A DNA stretch of 64,000 nt from Sycobia sp. Sy_11. Its lineage: Eukaryota > Arthropoda > Insecta > Hymenoptera > Epichrysomallidae. The translations under genes and the position numbers were made by a program. Below are positions 37,033 to 53,733 of the stretch, one piece after another (the stretch's first letter is position 1; each line of letters opens with the position of its first letter). The notes beneath the pieces are model-generated. The model was not told the origin of the DNA, did not search any database, and was given only the letters and a program-made list of their open reading frames with translations. The stretch lies in contig JACCIC010000098.1 in assembly GCA_018907035.1 (NCBI GenBank), positions 1,752,501-1,816,500 on the forward strand. Reading direction: 5' to 3'.

Positions 37033-40010
37033 TTATTTTCCTGATTTTCTTAAACAAATCCATCTTTCTGGTGGTTCGTATTCATCTGGAAGAACAGACG
37101 TATTAGTTGTAAATGGTATATGCCATCCATTTTCGTATTTCTGAACATTGTGATCAAAAGGACATGGAGGTATTAGTTGTATAGGCTTCTGAGGATTAAG
37201 TTTATGGTATTTGTATTGTCGAGACATTTGCCATCGTTTAAATAACACCTGAATATTTATATCTTCTATTTTATTTTTATGTTGCCTCATTAGATCACGA
37301 GATACAAAATATGTTTGAGCACCACTCATAAGTGTTACATGTAATAGAAATTGGTCATCCTTTGATCTGCAAGTTAAATTATAAAATTAAATCATTAAAT
37401 ATTTCATTTATTATTTTACTTGATTCTGTTATTTGATTACTGTCAACCAATAATACATTTTATTTTCATGTAACAATAATGAATTATGTAAAATATTTAT
37501 TGGTTATCGGTAGTTTTTTAATTAATATGAAGTCATTGTAGACATACAGTTACAATATTTCATACATCTATTTTGGGTACCTCTTCAATACTTTTAATAA
37601 AATAAAAACAATTCTTAATAAAATTGAAAAAATGTATTTATATAAATAATTACTTATGGGGAAATTGAGGTTAATAATACAGCATTAAAAAAAATTGTTT
37701 CAATTTATTTACTTCAAAATTGATAAATAAAATGAACAAAATATCATATATTTTGTATATTAGTGAGGCATTATATATACACTTCCTAACCATACATTAT
37801 TATTAAAAATCATTTCTTACAGTAATACAACTAACATTTTTGATTTTTTTTTTTCTTATATTTTACTCGATATAGGGAACACTATGAAAATAACAAACCA
37901 ACTTCTTGATACACGTTTGATCTACAGGGATAATAAACATCCAAATCAGTATTCACCACTAATTTGAAAAATCAACAGCAACTATTAAAACTAGGATATT
38001 ACAATTTGAGTTTTAAAACTTACACCAACAGGAAACTATTATATATATACTTTACAACTAATTTTATGGAAAGTCAAAAAAAAAATCTTAAAAATATTTA
38101 GTACGCATAATTTGAACAGATATTTAAATTAAATACTTACATATTTTTCATTAAAAAAACGTCTGCTTTTTGTCTTATACTATTCATGATTGATTTTGAC
38201 CACCAATTCATATGTGCACGACCAATTACAAGAACACGTTTTTTGCTTGGAGCAAAATGATTAATAACATCTAAAATCTAAAACGAATATAATGAATTAT
38301 TTTAAAATATAAATTTTAAATAAATTATATTAAAACTATACATTTTGTAAGCAACCACCAGTGCCAATTTTGTTGCTATTTTTGCCAGCAGCATATGCAA
38401 CATTTAAACCATCAATAACAACATCATATGGCTTCATTGTTTTAATAAATATCATATATCTTTTTAATTCCTCTGGTGATGTGCTGATATGTACATTTTC
38501 TCCAATAATCACCTTTTTAAAAATTGATTGAGATAATGTTTGAAAGTCTTTTTTAGTCAAAGAAAATGGTTCCATACGATGTTTACAATTATGACATTCT
38601 CCTCTAAAAAAGTTATAATTATCAATATTTAATAAATTTCAATTAATTATGAATATTTTATAAATTTAAAAGTTTCTTAATAAATAATTTCGACAAATGA
38701 AGTGAACATTCTTTATAAATATGAAATCTACTAAAAATTTCAGAAATTGGCAAAGATAAAACATGTTGTGGTATATTATTCACAGACTCTTCAATATGTA
38801 TAGATCTATAAAATCTCTAGATTAAGTTATTTATAAACTTATCTCATAACTATAATACAATTACTATATACTAAAGATTATATATTAATATTAATACCCA
38901 ATAATTCTTTTGAAACTTTCAAAGTAAAAATAATTTACAGATACAAGCTGCAAAGCGAAAATATAGACTAAATTTTGATTACTGAAATTTCGATAGAACA
39001 CTTTATTTTTTCTACAAACTAGACTAATAGTTTTAGAATTTTTGAGACATTTTACATGCAAGTATTTATATATTTTCTATTTATAAAGTAAATTTAAAAA
39101 TTTTAATTAACAAAAAAATTTTTAATATATTTTTGATACATTACTGGTTTGTAACGCCTGTGAAATAATGCGAATATCCAAATAATTTAAAAGTAAATGC
39201 ATATTTTAGAACAACAGGTTCTGTTATAATCACATTATTTTCCTTCCAAAAATAGAACATTTCCTCTATTTTCGTTTTCAAATCATCACCTTTAAAATGT
39301 CTTATACAATATTCCAAATATGCAAAATATACAGAATTTTCAATAAAAACAGATGGGACAATTTCCTTAAACATCTTCCAACCAATCTCAGGTTCGTTAT
39401 TATTAAAAGCTGCAGCAATTATAGCATTAACAGATTTAGACGGATGAATCTCTAAAAGTTTCAACATTTCTAATAATTCCAATGTTTCTTTCCATCGTTT
39501 AGTCAATGATAAAGCTAGAATACAGTCATTAGATGTTTTCGAATCAAATAATTTATACTGCTTTCGAAGATTATCATATATTCTGAATATTTCATTTTCC
39601 TCTTCATCCGTTATTTTTTCGTTTTGCAAATAAAAAGTTTTAAGATAATTTCCAATTACATTCAAATTAAGTGTATAATTATTCTTTTCCAAAAATTTGA
39701 AATAATTTTTGGCTTCTTTGTAATTTTCGTAATGAACACAAATTTCGTAGATTTGAGAATCGACATTAACATCCGTAAGATCAAAGTTTGTTATCAATTC
39801 CTTACGTATTTCAATCCAATTATTATTATTACACGTCTCATTTCTTTTAAGTTTCTCATTAAGCATGGAAGTGGATTCAATGATAGCATTGAAACGTTGA
39901 GTCTTACAACATTTCAACTGCATTTTGTCCACATTTACAGCAGCTTCTGTACTAAATGTTCGCCTCAAATTGTGAACTACAGAATTAGAAAATCGTAAAA
40001 ATATCCCCAT
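37033..40010 (-). CDS. PRORP: Mitochondrial RNase P catalytic subunit (PRORP/MRPP3)
   Basis: Five minus-strand exons: 39145-40010, 38695-38805, 38342-38603, 38141-38277, 37033-37366; phases agree and give 569 residues, close to the human protein. The start gives an Arg-rich, acid-free leader (FLRFSNSVVHNLRRTFS) typical of mitochondrial import. Residues about 60-300 form helical PPR-like repeats. CHNC (329-332) is the first half of the zinc site, completed by the His and Cys of NGWHIPF and RWICLR near the end. The NYN nuclease domain shows DVVIDGLN (386-393), SKDDQF with D462/D463, and VSRDLMRQH with D483: all metal-binding aspartates are present. In animals it works with a methyltransferase and a dehydrogenase subunit to cut the 5' leader from mitochondrial tRNA precursors. 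Exon 2 and its weak donor are the least certain part. Confidence 0.92.
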
Positions 40011-40299
40011 GTTTGAGTTCTAAAACATAAACGGAGTAAGTTATACGTCGTTTTAAAACATAACGTGGAATATTACTAAAGGTAACCTTTTAAATTCATG
40101 TATATTTTTTAGATAAACATTTTTAAATCTTTATAAAGCAAAGCAACCTTTTAACAAGGAACGTCCAGTAAAAATATTAATTTAATTATTGCCATTGCCA
40201 TGTAAATTAAAATTAGTTTTTTGTATAAACGATAAAGCATATATATATATTATTAATTCTCAATTATTAACAGATTCTAACCTCAAATATCACCAATAA

Positions 40300-40470
40300 T
40301 AAAATAAGCTGGTATGGCTGCAACCAGACTAGTCGAGACTCGAGACCACGGGCAAAACCAGGACACTATTGGTCATCACGATGGTCGGGCGGCGCGCGTA
40401 GCGCGAGCGTCGCCTTCTGGCTGTTACCGCTGCTGTTTTTCGGACAAAACGATAATAAAACAACGCGTTT
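40300..40470. promoter_or_regulatory. GC-rich probable PRORP promoter region
   Basis: A short CpG-rich block (GGCGGCGCGCGTAGCGCGAG) stands out from AT-rich surroundings about 300-450 bases upstream of the PRORP start. Position and composition suggest its promoter; no core element was identified. Confidence 0.35.
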
Positions 40471-41621
40471 GACAAAATTTCGAACGGCTCCTCGTATCGT
40501 TTTTAATAAAAAAAAAAGATTGTAATCCACATTATCATCGTCGCCCGCATAATATGGAATATTAAAACGATCCAGGTTACTAAAAATTTTTTACTGCAAG
40601 AGCGTCATGGGTCCATTATTTAAAATCTTAACGTGATCCTTTCTCATAACATTTCAGACAGGGGTCTCGTCGTTTGTATGTAATACAGAAATTAATTTTT
40701 TAAAGATTGAAAACTTATTGGCTGGCCAATGATCGCGCTTGTTTCCCTGCTCATATATATGAGCGTTGCTCCAAATATCGTTTAATTTATTTTTAATTTT
40801 TTTTTTCGTACGCTCTACAGTTCGATCTCGGACTTTTATGCACGATCACATCAGAAACTGCAAAAAAAGCAGAATGCAATTGAAACTTGGAGATTATTAC
40901 GAGACAGGCTTAAAAATTTGAAATGAGCGAGAAACAAGCATATTGTTAAGTTTTGACAGATTTTTCGGAACAATGACAATTACAAATAAGTTTGTCTCTG
41001 AAAGGTGGATGAATTGTGTCGATCTTGGAGCAAAGTATCGAAATATTAGAATCAACGTTCAGGAAACGTTTCAGAAAAGTTTGCCATGGAAACTTTTAGA
41101 AAATATTTCCTTGAAAAGTTTCTTGAAAATTTTATAATTATGAAATCCTTTCGGAAAGCGATCTTTTAATACTTCCTCTGAGGACGCAACTTCGACGTAT
41201 CGATGGCCACTCTCACGTAACATATTTTAGAAATACTTTTAAAAAGCGAAATAATAGGTCCTACTTAAATGTGTAAAAACCTATCCTACTTAATAGGTTA
41301 AAATCTTTTGGAAAAAAGTTCAATAAAATATTTTATTGAAGTATATTATATAAATATTATACGAGAGTTTAGTAAGATTTCTAACATTTCGCTAAAACTT
41401 GACGAGTTTGAAACTATATGTAATTAATGCGCGAAATAATGTACACGCCATAAGTCGATGTCTGGAACGTGCAGGGTTGATACAAATAATTATAATAGCA
41501 TACGAAAGGAAAAATCATTATAACGTAATAAGGTTGAGTCAATTTCATCATAAACTATATATAACATTTAAAAATAAACTTCAACAACAGTTCAGTTGTC
41601 CCATTAATCCGGTCCTGGTAA

Positions 41622-41645
41622 AAAAAAAAAAAAAAAAAAAAAAAA
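41622..41645. repeat. Poly(A) tract
   Basis: A run of about 24 A bases; it could mark the end of an old retroposed sequence, but no source was recognised. Confidence 0.8.
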
Positions 41646-41809
41646 CAGTGCAAATATAATATATTATAATCAGTCTCGGATCGCACGCGCGCGCGGCCAC
41701 CCGCGACTCCAAGGCGCGATAAACGCGAATCGCCGCGGCGGGCGACGAGTATATTTACACGCATACGTACACATATGCAGATATTATACCGTGAAGAACG
41801 GTCTTTGAC

Positions 41810-41846
<37 letters not shown>

Positions 41847-41899
41847 CCTATCACACATGAAACATACATACACGGAGCTCTCGAGCGTATATACATATG

Positions 41900-42034
41900 T
41901 GTGTATAAACGTGCTTGCAGCCGATCGCATCCGCATTTCACGCACGGTGCTGCCTGCTGCTGCTGGCTGCTGCTGCAGCTGCAGGGGGGATCCGCTGCCT
42001 TATATCATTATCATTATCGTCATCATTATCGTTA

Positions 42035-42070
<36 letters not shown>

Positions 42071-42420
42071 TTATTGTCAGTATTATTATCGTATAGCTGG
42101 CGCGTTCGGCGCCGGCGGCGGCGGCTGCGGCGGTGGCTGCGTCGACGCGAGGGAGAGCGAGAGACGACGCGCCGCCCCTCTGGGCGAGTAATAAGTGCGA
42201 TGCGATCCGCAGTCTCCGCTCCGCGGCGCCGCGCACCGTCAGGGACACGAGAGCGTGTGCGGTTCGCGTTAGTCGCTGCTGGCTGGCTGCCGCTTCCACG
42301 CCAGGCGGACGGCACGTGATTGTTGAGCGTCCCGGTTATAATAGGCGGCTGATACCGATATGCCACTGTAACTGCGGAAGATCGTAATTGAAAGCGTCGT
42401 CGTAACTAAACAGAGTGGAA
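41900..42420 (+). promoter_or_regulatory. GC-rich block, candidate promoter and non-coding first exon of LRRC58
   Basis: After a (TTA)n tract at about 42032-42070 the sequence becomes CpG-rich for about 300 bases, with GGCGGCGGCGGCTGCGGCGG and many CG dinucleotides but no long plausible frame. LRRC58 coding exon 1 begins at an acceptor (CACGCAG at 53635-53641), so a non-coding exon must lie upstream; this is the nearest strong GC-rich block on that side. The link is inference, across 11 kb. Confidence 0.35.
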
Positions 42421-42462
42421 GATTACACGCTGCCACGGGGGCCACTTGATTTCCTGGTTGGT

Positions 42463-42509
<47 letters not shown>

Positions 42510-43798
42510 CGTATTTTAACTGCACCGCCGTATACATTCGCAGGTATTGTAAATAGTGCATGTATATATAATTATACATTTTACCTTTGCATTCTTGTTG
42601 TTGTGACAGTTTATTTATACAGTAGGTTGTATCTATATAAAAAGATGGCTTTCGCAGTTTGACAATGATGCTGGCGACGATGGCGATCGTTTATACGTGC
42701 ATCGAAAATCGTCCATTGTCCACTGTGTACAAATAAATTCTTCGACATTTTTATCGGAGCGTCGACGGTGATTTATTACGGGCCTATCGCATTAACGCGC
42801 GACGAATTACAATTGTTCGAAAATTGAGGTAAAGGTCGACAATGGTTTTTGTGTGCGATGGGTATGCGTGTGTGCGCATGCGTGCGCGTATGTGTGTATA
42901 GACGCACGTGCACGCGCGAGTGTGTATGCGCACGTGCGTGTATTAAGGGGTCGTCGACTGCTCTTCTACACCCAATTACGTATTTATTAAGCGCTCCGTT
43001 TTAAAAGAAGATCACAAATACGTAAATATTAATTTGTTGAAAATGTCGGTTAAACTTGCCGTTTATTCAAGCGCGTTTTCACATTACCGCGAAGTTTCCT
43101 GTATTATCGTCGAAGCCACGGGGCAATTCGAAGTTTGTTTATCTTTTTGTTTCAAATTTCATAACCAAAAATTTTACGGAAAATTTTTAAAACCTTCTCG
43201 TTCCCGCGCGATTGGACGAATCCTCGGGGAAACTTCGCGCAGCAGCGCACGCAGCCAGGCATAAACGAAGGGTGTGATTTTTCAGCGATCGGTAAAAATT
43301 TACATCCTCCGCCCCCGGCCCCTGAAAAAAATAGCTTGTAAAATGCCTGTTGAAGATCATTTCAATAGAAACGAGGCAGCGTCAATTATCGTCGATTAAA
43401 CATTTTAGTTTTTCTTTTAGTCGTAATAAAATTAAATGTTTATCCTGAACAGGCGCAATTATAACACTTTAAAGTAAGGAAGAACGAAAAAAAAAACAAA
43501 TCGTCGCTGTTCGTCTAATCGGGTGATTAGCTGCTTGAGAAAAAATCGGCGCTGCGCGACGAGGCGCGAAGCTGTGCAATTTAAAAGGAGATCGATCGAG
43601 TTGCATATATTTATGGCGATGGTGCGCCAGGCATCTCTATTATGCTTCCGATGGCGTGGCATTTCGAAAATTTCTCAAAAGTCACCTTTGAAACGGCTGA
43701 TTTATGTCTGATGGAGGGGGAAAAACATGTATTTTTTTCCTCGTCGATCTTTGCTTTCTGATAATTTTCAAAAATATCTCATATTGCGTGAGTAAATT

Positions 43799-43799
43799 T

Positions 43800-43841
<42 letters not shown>
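43799..43841. repeat. (GA)n microsatellite
   Basis: About 21 uninterrupted GA units. Confidence 0.95.
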
Positions 43842-43844
<3 letters not shown>

Positions 43845-44335
43845 AAACATAAACGAATTTTCAATGAATTATAGTTGGAACAGACGTTTCTTCGATTTTT
43901 GCACTCGCGACTTCTCAGCTTTATAAAGCAAAATTTGCATTATTGACACGATCGATAAACCGCACAAATGCCAAATAAAATGTTAAATATAATAATAAAT
44001 TTATTTTTCGTTCTTTTTTTTTCTTTCTTTGTTGTTGCGCGTTTTATTATGTAAAACTGCTCTTGATAATTCGCGTCCTTAACGATAAGTTTATTATTCA
44101 GCAATTTTACAACTATGATAAAGTAAAGTACTAAATTGCTGATTATCCAATTTACAAAAGATTTCTCTTAGACTAACACTATATATATATTTTAACGTTT
44201 TAAATATTTTATGAAGCTTTGCTATTTTTTACTTTAAAAAAATCGGCAAATAATTTATAGACAATCTTTTTCATATCTAATTTTTTCAACCAAATTTAAA
44301 TTTCCTTATATAAGATTATCGATAAAAATTTAGTA

Positions 44336-44337
<2 letters not shown>

Positions 44338-44382
<45 letters not shown>
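44338..44382. repeat. (TA)n microsatellite
   Basis: About 22 uninterrupted TA units. Confidence 0.95.
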
Positions 44383-44386
<4 letters not shown>

Positions 44387-46491
44387 GTCAACAATTGAAA
44401 AATATTCTTATGAAATTATGATATTTATTCTTGGGTAATAAATAATGCTTGAAAGTAACTGATAATTGAATGACTCGCTTGCTCAAACCTTAGTGTCAAT
44501 TTTTATTTAGTAGACACCGCGCACACCTGTTCATATTATATCTGGAATTGTGTGTGTGTGTGTGTGTGTGTCCCATACAAATGGCAAAATTATTGTAACA
44601 ATTACATAAGTATTTGATTTCCTTGCTTTTCTCTACTTTATCTTTCATGAGCAGTCTATTTTTATCGATACAGCGAGTAGGTTCAATATATTTTGATCTT
44701 TATGATATTAACGTGTTTATTCAATTTCAATTAAAAAAAAAAGAACAACGAAGATAAGAAAAAAAAGAACATATTGTCTTATTTCTGTTCTGAATTTATT
44801 TAACTTCACAATCGCTAAAATGTTAACAATATTTATATATAGCTTTTTGTTCTTATACCTTGACCCCGTATTAGGCTGCAAATTGTTTTGATACGGAAAA
44901 ACGTGCAGTATAAAAAAAAAATACGTAGCCGATTATATATATATATACAGAACAACGAAGAACATCCTCTTTAGATGTGCATTAGGTTATCGGGCGAATA
45001 AGATTTTTAAAAAAATTCTATACATGTAAATCACATTTATGATTAATCATTGCCGTACGCATATTCTCTGAAATTAGCAATTTATCACTGAACATTGTAT
45101 TTTAGAACTACATTTGGATGTATCTGTAGATAGACTGTTAATATAATTATAGACTATTAATTAATATATTATTAATACAGATTTTTATTTATTTATTTTT
45201 TTAATTTTAACTTTTTAATTCTAATTAAAAAAGTCTAATCAAATCATTCGTTTCATTTTATATTGCAGTCTAATATGATAAATAAGTAAATGAATGAACG
45301 AATGATACAGAATCGCTGAAGAGATTCTTATGATTATTATTATTATATTTCAAATGCAAAACGCAAGAGTCGATTTACCCATCTACATTTTCCTATTTAT
45401 ATTTATATGAAAATGCGCATCCATACGTATATACTTGTGTACACGTGTGGGTATTCATTATTCGTCCGCGACAAGTGGGAGAGGTTATCCCGGATACCGG
45501 GCCGACCGATTTGGTTCCGTATCGGGACTTTTAATATATACTCCGATTATTCGAAAAATCCGTAAATGTTCCGGGTGCCGTATAACGCTCTATAATCTTC
45601 CGACGGTCACGTGGCGCATTATCTTTCGTATTCTCAGCGACCGACACTTGCCACCGAGCCCGATTGTACGATGGACCGTGTCGTAATGCGTGGAAAATGT
45701 AATTGTTTATTTATTTATTTATTTATATTTTTGTTAAAGAATCCACCCGTGCTCTTGTTAATTGTAATAATACGAGAAACAATTTCTAATTAGTCCAACG
45801 CATGCACATAGTTCCTTAAGGCATTTACGGAAAAATCACGTTACAAGGTCTCCATAAGAATACTGTGCACATTAAATTGTGAGCTGTATAACAACCTCTT
45901 TATACTCATTGTAGCTTGTGTGTATGTATATATATATATATTACAGCTTGTTCGTCGCCGCTCAATTGAACCAAGCTAGAGCAATTTTAATTTATATATC
46001 TCAATTAAAAAAAAAAAATGGCTCTCAAAATATTTTTCAAACAAGTCATACGATCGAGTAAGTGAAGTATTTTTATACAATATCAGAACTCGTCATTAAT
46101 CGGATTTAACCGATAACTCTGATCGTACCGAGGATCGCGCACTTATAAACTTCAAGTACCGTATTTAGTATTATGTTAATGATTTGCTTTTTTTTGTTTT
46201 TGTTTATTTTGAAAATTATTTATCAGTGTAATTTCCTTGGTAACGACTAGATATGTACACAAGTCGGACACGTAGGCAACGTAAGTGCAACGAGACCACG
46301 GTAGCATGCATTTATAACTCATTTCTGTTGTATTCGTGACTTGTAAATTTTTCCGCGTATGAACGGCCTCCCGAGTCATTAGCCGGAGGCCAAAAGTCGG
46401 CTGGAAGCGTGGAAAATAACTCGCCCTTCGGGTCATAAAGTCCTTTACGCGGAAGAGGCATGAGGGATCAATTCCACTGTAGGGATAAGGC

Positions 46492-46545
<54 letters not shown>

Positions 46546-47700
46546 GCAAATACCAATACAAATGAACAGGTTTCTGTTCAGTATTGCATTATTGTATATT
46601 AACGTGCCTGACAAAGCCCGCACGCATAACCGTCAATTTCTATTTATACCGCTGATTGAGAAAGTTAATCTGAAAATGATTATATATATATATATATGAA
46701 GCTGCTCCAATTTGCTTCAAATTAGTTTAATTAATATTGTATAATTAATCGATAATTCGTATTATTGGCGTATATAAATTTACATCTCGTTGAAAAATCT
46801 CTTCGGAATAATTTTCTTGAAGATGGGCGCAAGGGCGAGGAACGCAAAGGTTGTTGCTCCGATTTGTTGAAAAAATTGCGGATTCTGTGAACAGCGCTTT
46901 CATACACATATGAAATACAAGAATACCAAGAAACAAGAACCTATTTATTGTATCTCTGCCTTGTTCCAACAACTTGTGTTCCAAGCTTTCTTTTTTTCCG
47001 GTGACAAGACCATAATTGCAAAAACGACAACTTCTCAAACATATGCCGTTGAAATTCGAGTGTTTTTGCCCGAAATGTCATTATTGTTTCGAATTCGACG
47101 CCAAATGAATATCGAAAGCAATCCTGTTAACGAATTTTGTGGATAAAACTTGTTTCTTAATTAAGACTCTTCCAACATCGAACGAAGCATCGTCTTAAAT
47201 TCAGCAAAACAATTCACCGTTATTTATTCTCGTGAAAATCGCTCTTAACAGAATTTTATTTCTGAAATTAAATACTTTTAAACACGATTAACTGTAAGAT
47301 AAGACTGTATCGGCCGTTATTCGCAAAAATAAAAATAATCCCAATGGCTGAACCGGCCTTAAAATTCTTAAAGCGCATTACGTAAGAGTTTTACGTTGTT
47401 GTGCAAGTGTTTAAATAGCGCAAAACATATTAAATGGAAAATTAATTTGCTCTCGATCGCAAAGTCGACCGATTCTCCCCCCCCCCCGGCCGGTTTCAAA
47501 GACGTGGAAAATTTGCGCAAAACTGTGCAATAATCTTAAAACATTGTATTACACAGTAAAATTTCTGAAGCGATTAGGATATGAACTTGGACGATAAGAG
47601 AACGCTAAGCGCTAAGAAAATTTACAGCATTGAGAATATGTTACTCGGGACACATACACGCACGCACACGCGCGCGCACACAAAAATATACATACATACC

Positions 47701-47754
<54 letters not shown>

Positions 47755-49509
47755 TTTACGACTAGGTTGTGTGTATGTGTACGAGTTTATAATTACAAAA
47801 CACAATTCATACTTTGCAACGAATGCAACGGAGGCTTGGTGTTATTGTATTCATCGTATTCATTTGAATTGCTTAAAAATCGACGAATATTGCAGATGAA
47901 ATACAGTTCGAGAAAATAAATTAAATAAATCGATGAATAATGAAGAGATTTAAAAAAAAAGGCAAAGTGTCGAACTTTCGAATATCAATAGACCTTAAAT
48001 CTGCTAGATGCTTTAAAGAGTTACTCTTAATAATTCTTGATTCATATATACTAAATGCATCGATTGTTTTTTTTTTTTTTTTTTTTTAATGAATGAAGCA
48101 AACGATTAAGATTTATTTACAATCAATAATATATTTTCAAAATATTTTGAACAGCAGTATGGATTTTTAAAAGCTAAAAAAATTTAGTAGAGTCATTCGC
48201 ATTGAAGGAAGCAAAAAATAAAACAAAACAAAACGATAAAATGATTTACTGGAAAAAAATGTTAAACATTTTCAATACCAGAGCAAACATTGATAAACGA
48301 GTAAAATCTCTACCAGATTAAGATTTATTTTTGTCTTATCTTATAATCATCAGGACTCCTATGGAAATTTGATCAATTTTTATTTTGTTTCATGCTAATT
48401 TGAAAGTGAGAATTATGTGAATACGTTCGTTAATGCTCGAACAAATGTACTGTCTATTAATAATTATTATAAGGTCATTTTAGTTTTATAATAATAATAC
48501 TAATGTATATCGTTTACAAGCACGAATTGTCAAAAAATTATCAAACAGCATCTTGTACATAGGTGGTAATCAGCACTGTATAATATGGACAATAAATAAT
48601 ATTCCTTCAAGTACGGCTGTGAAATAAAGAGAACAAATAATTAATTAATTTTTTCTTTTATTATTTTCAATTCATGTTGTGTCGATAATGCAATAATAAT
48701 ATATTTATAGCGATTTATTTTAGAATAAAGTGATGTTTTGTTTTTAATCCGTATCTAATCTGCGTTTAAACAATGACATTAATAAGAAAAATGACACAAG
48801 TCCATCGTAACGGTTGAAAATTAATGAATTTCTGGCAGTACTGAAAAATAGTATATGTATTGTACTATTTGTTAAATTTGTATTACATAAAAATTCTTAT
48901 AAGAAATTAAGAAATTTACATTTTTAAATCAATAAGATGCGTTCCTTACTTTTACTAATAATTCCTTATAATAACTCGTATGACAACGTTTAAAAATATT
49001 TTTAAAGCCTAATTTTGCGAATAATTAATAGGATGCACTTTTTGTCACTTTTTATACAGCTTATAAATACAGCTTATAAATACAGATTATGATAAAATAG
49101 AAGAAAAACTATTATAATAATAAATAAATAAAGAAATAAAAAAACAACTCGACCAGATAAAAATAAATCAAATAATCATATATAAAAAGTAAAAAAAAGT
49201 TTATGCCGCATGTTTTTTCATAAACTAATAAATACTTTATCAGTCTTTTAGTCATTGTTTTCTAGCACCCCCCGAAGAGTCGAATAAGATTCTGAAATAA
49301 TACAATTATTGCCATGTTGAAAAAAAAATATGATTAGCAAAGAAAGATCCGATTTAAGTACCAAATTAGCTGCGTTTCACGATCGGAACACGCTACAACT
49401 CCTTTTCAAGGGCTAACCAAACATCCAATATATGATACAACCTTTATATTATAAACCCATCTTCCCAATACTTCCACTTTAACCCCTCTTCTTTTTTTTT
49501 CTGTTTTTC

Positions 49510-51680
49510 CCCTTCATAGGAGTGGATTCAGGATACCTCCTTGCGGCACACCTTTATAGCTATGTTTGGGAATAGATTCGTTAATCTCGGAATAAATATG
49601 TCTATGATGCGTTAAGAATTTTACAAATTTGAATATTTTAATCGAAAATCCGATTTTAGCCAATATTTCTAAAAGAATCATACAGTGAACATCGTTAAAA
49701 GCATTGCTTACATCTAGAAAAACTGCTAGTGTATGTTTATCTTTACTCAATATCCAGTTTGAATTTTGTAGGTCTATCTGCGCAAGCTTGGTCTTCTCGA
49801 AAACCTGTTTCGGACAGAGGTAGTAAATATTGATTTTCTACCCAACATCGCATTCTGTATGATAACATTAATTAAAAAAAATTTTCAAACACAAGAAGTT
49901 AGTGTAAGGGTTTTTCCACGAAATGTAAATATGTACCAAGCTAGTTTTCTGTTTAAATATCATTTTTATATAATTCATTTAAAAAATCTAAAAGTAATAG
50001 TTGAAATTTTATTGATAGCTTATGTAATATTTCATAATTTATCCCATCTAAACCCGGTACCGATTTGTATCCCCTAGATTGCAAAGATGTATTAAATTCA
50101 GTGAAACTAAATGGATCGACAAAAATATTATTATAATGCGCTTCTGGAATTACTTCAGGGTCGCATGATACTCACTCGCGACACGTGTTTTTAAGAACCT
50201 GTTCAATTTCATTATGTTTTGCTAAACATTCGTCGCGACTGTGATGATGAGTTTTCACCCATTTATTCATACATATCTTAACTTTATCCCAGGTGTAGAT
50301 TTACATGTAACTTCGGAGATTCGAAAAAATTTTTTATATGACTCCTTTTCTATATATTCTTAAATATTTTTTTAGTCAATGCTCTGATTCAATTATATTC
50401 GATCCGATCGTTAATATTGTCCGTAAATTCCCATCTTTTATATGCTGCCTGTCTTAGTCGTTTCACTCTCGCGTAATCTGTATCCCACCAAGCTACAGGA
50501 TTTCTATGGTATTTATTATTACAATGTCTTTTTCTTGGTGTACTCTTTTCTATACCTTATTTAACTGTTTTCATGTATATTTCATACTTATCTAGCGCAC
50601 TATTTTCAAGAATATTAGAGATTGTATTCCAATCTGTTCCTTGGGATTGAATTTGAAACGTCCGTTGCAGATAATAATATATTTACGAGTTTAATTCGAA
50701 ATAGAACGGAAAGTGATCCGACCCAAGAGAGTCCTCGTAAGCTTTAACTCCTATTAAATGTCCTATATTTGTTGCGGAAAAGACCAGGTCTAAATTAGAT
50801 TTCGTGCTAGTTTTAAGATTAACACGCGTATAAATGTAAATGTGCGAGTTGTGTAAGAATAAGCCGACTTTTTCGGTTTGCTCTAATAGTCTATCTCCGT
50901 TAATATCCGTTGTTACACAATTCCATGCTTCTGTTATGGTTTACTGTTATCTTACTTATACTTACTGTTTATCTGTCTTTGGTCTTGAAATGCTGTATGT
51001 GTGCTATTACGTGCCTGTCTGTAGCTATAGGGCAATACTTCATAGTATGTCCTTCTTGCTGGCAAGCGAAACAAGTAATTTTGCCATAATTGTTGATTGC
51101 AAATTCCTTTGGTAGTTTGTTTGTGTCTTCCGGGTTAATAAAGAGTTGGCGTCTGAATCTTAATATTTGCGTAAATCCTGTATTGTCAAAATCAAGCCTT
51201 ATTAGATTCATGTTCGATTTGAGAGTTATACAATTTTCGATTAATTTGTTTGGAATTTTTTCATGTGAAATGCATAGGTGTACATTAGAAAAAATAATTC
51301 TCGTTGATTTGGTAGTGTATGAGCTAATTGTTAATTTATGCTCTCCAATTTCTATGATATTATTCCCTTCTCTTGTTCATTCTTCTACTAATTTTTCATT
51401 ATTCAAATAACAGCAAAATCTATTTAGTGAAATTTTAGACGAAACGATATTATTAGTTGAAGGTATTTTCGTAGCTATTGCTTTTAGGCATGATTTAATT
51501 TCAATACCTTCTACTGTATCGATAATAATCGCTTGATTTTTCCTTGGGAATAAACCGTTAGTGACGATTTTAGAAATCGATGCGTTATGTTTGTTATCTT
51601 GGCTTCCTCGAGAGGAGCTTGTACCTTGGAAACTTGAATTCATTATCGTAGAATTACTTTCTCTTGGATTGGACATACTG
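49510..51680 (-). mobile_element. Non-LTR retrotransposon, 5' part: ORF1, endonuclease, partial reverse transcriptase
   Basis: Read on the minus strand from 51676: an ORF1 start (51377-51676), then a CCHC knuckle CFACQQEGHTMKYC (50969-51211), then the C-terminal part of an APE-type endonuclease near 50690-50830 (SNLDLVFSATNIGH and SDHFPFYFEL), then reverse transcriptase: a PGLDGI motif near 50050, LDVSNAFNDV (motif A) and KGVPQGGILNPLL (motif B) at 49514-49750. The frame stops directly after motif B, so the YADD-containing motif C and everything beyond are missing. Several frameshifts separate the domains. It is a dead copy, truncated at its 3' end, which is unusual since target-primed insertion usually loses the 5' end; a later deletion is likely. 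Confidence 0.75.
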
Positions 51681-53641
<1,961 letters not shown>

Positions 53642-53733
53642 CGAGCCTCAATCGACCCCGTCGCCTATACCGCCTCGGCCCTCGATCGTGCCGCGCGGCC
53701 GGCGGTAGGTGGGAGCGGACCCCCACCCGCAGA

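Larger units (their letters stand above)
42421..49300. other. Non-coding stretch, possibly intron 1 of LRRC58
   Basis: No exon was recognised. It holds further microsatellites ((TA)n at 46496-46541 and 47703-47752, (T)n near 48067) and moderately GC-rich unique patches at about 45470-45680 and 46280-46460 that could be regulatory. Confidence 0.4.
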
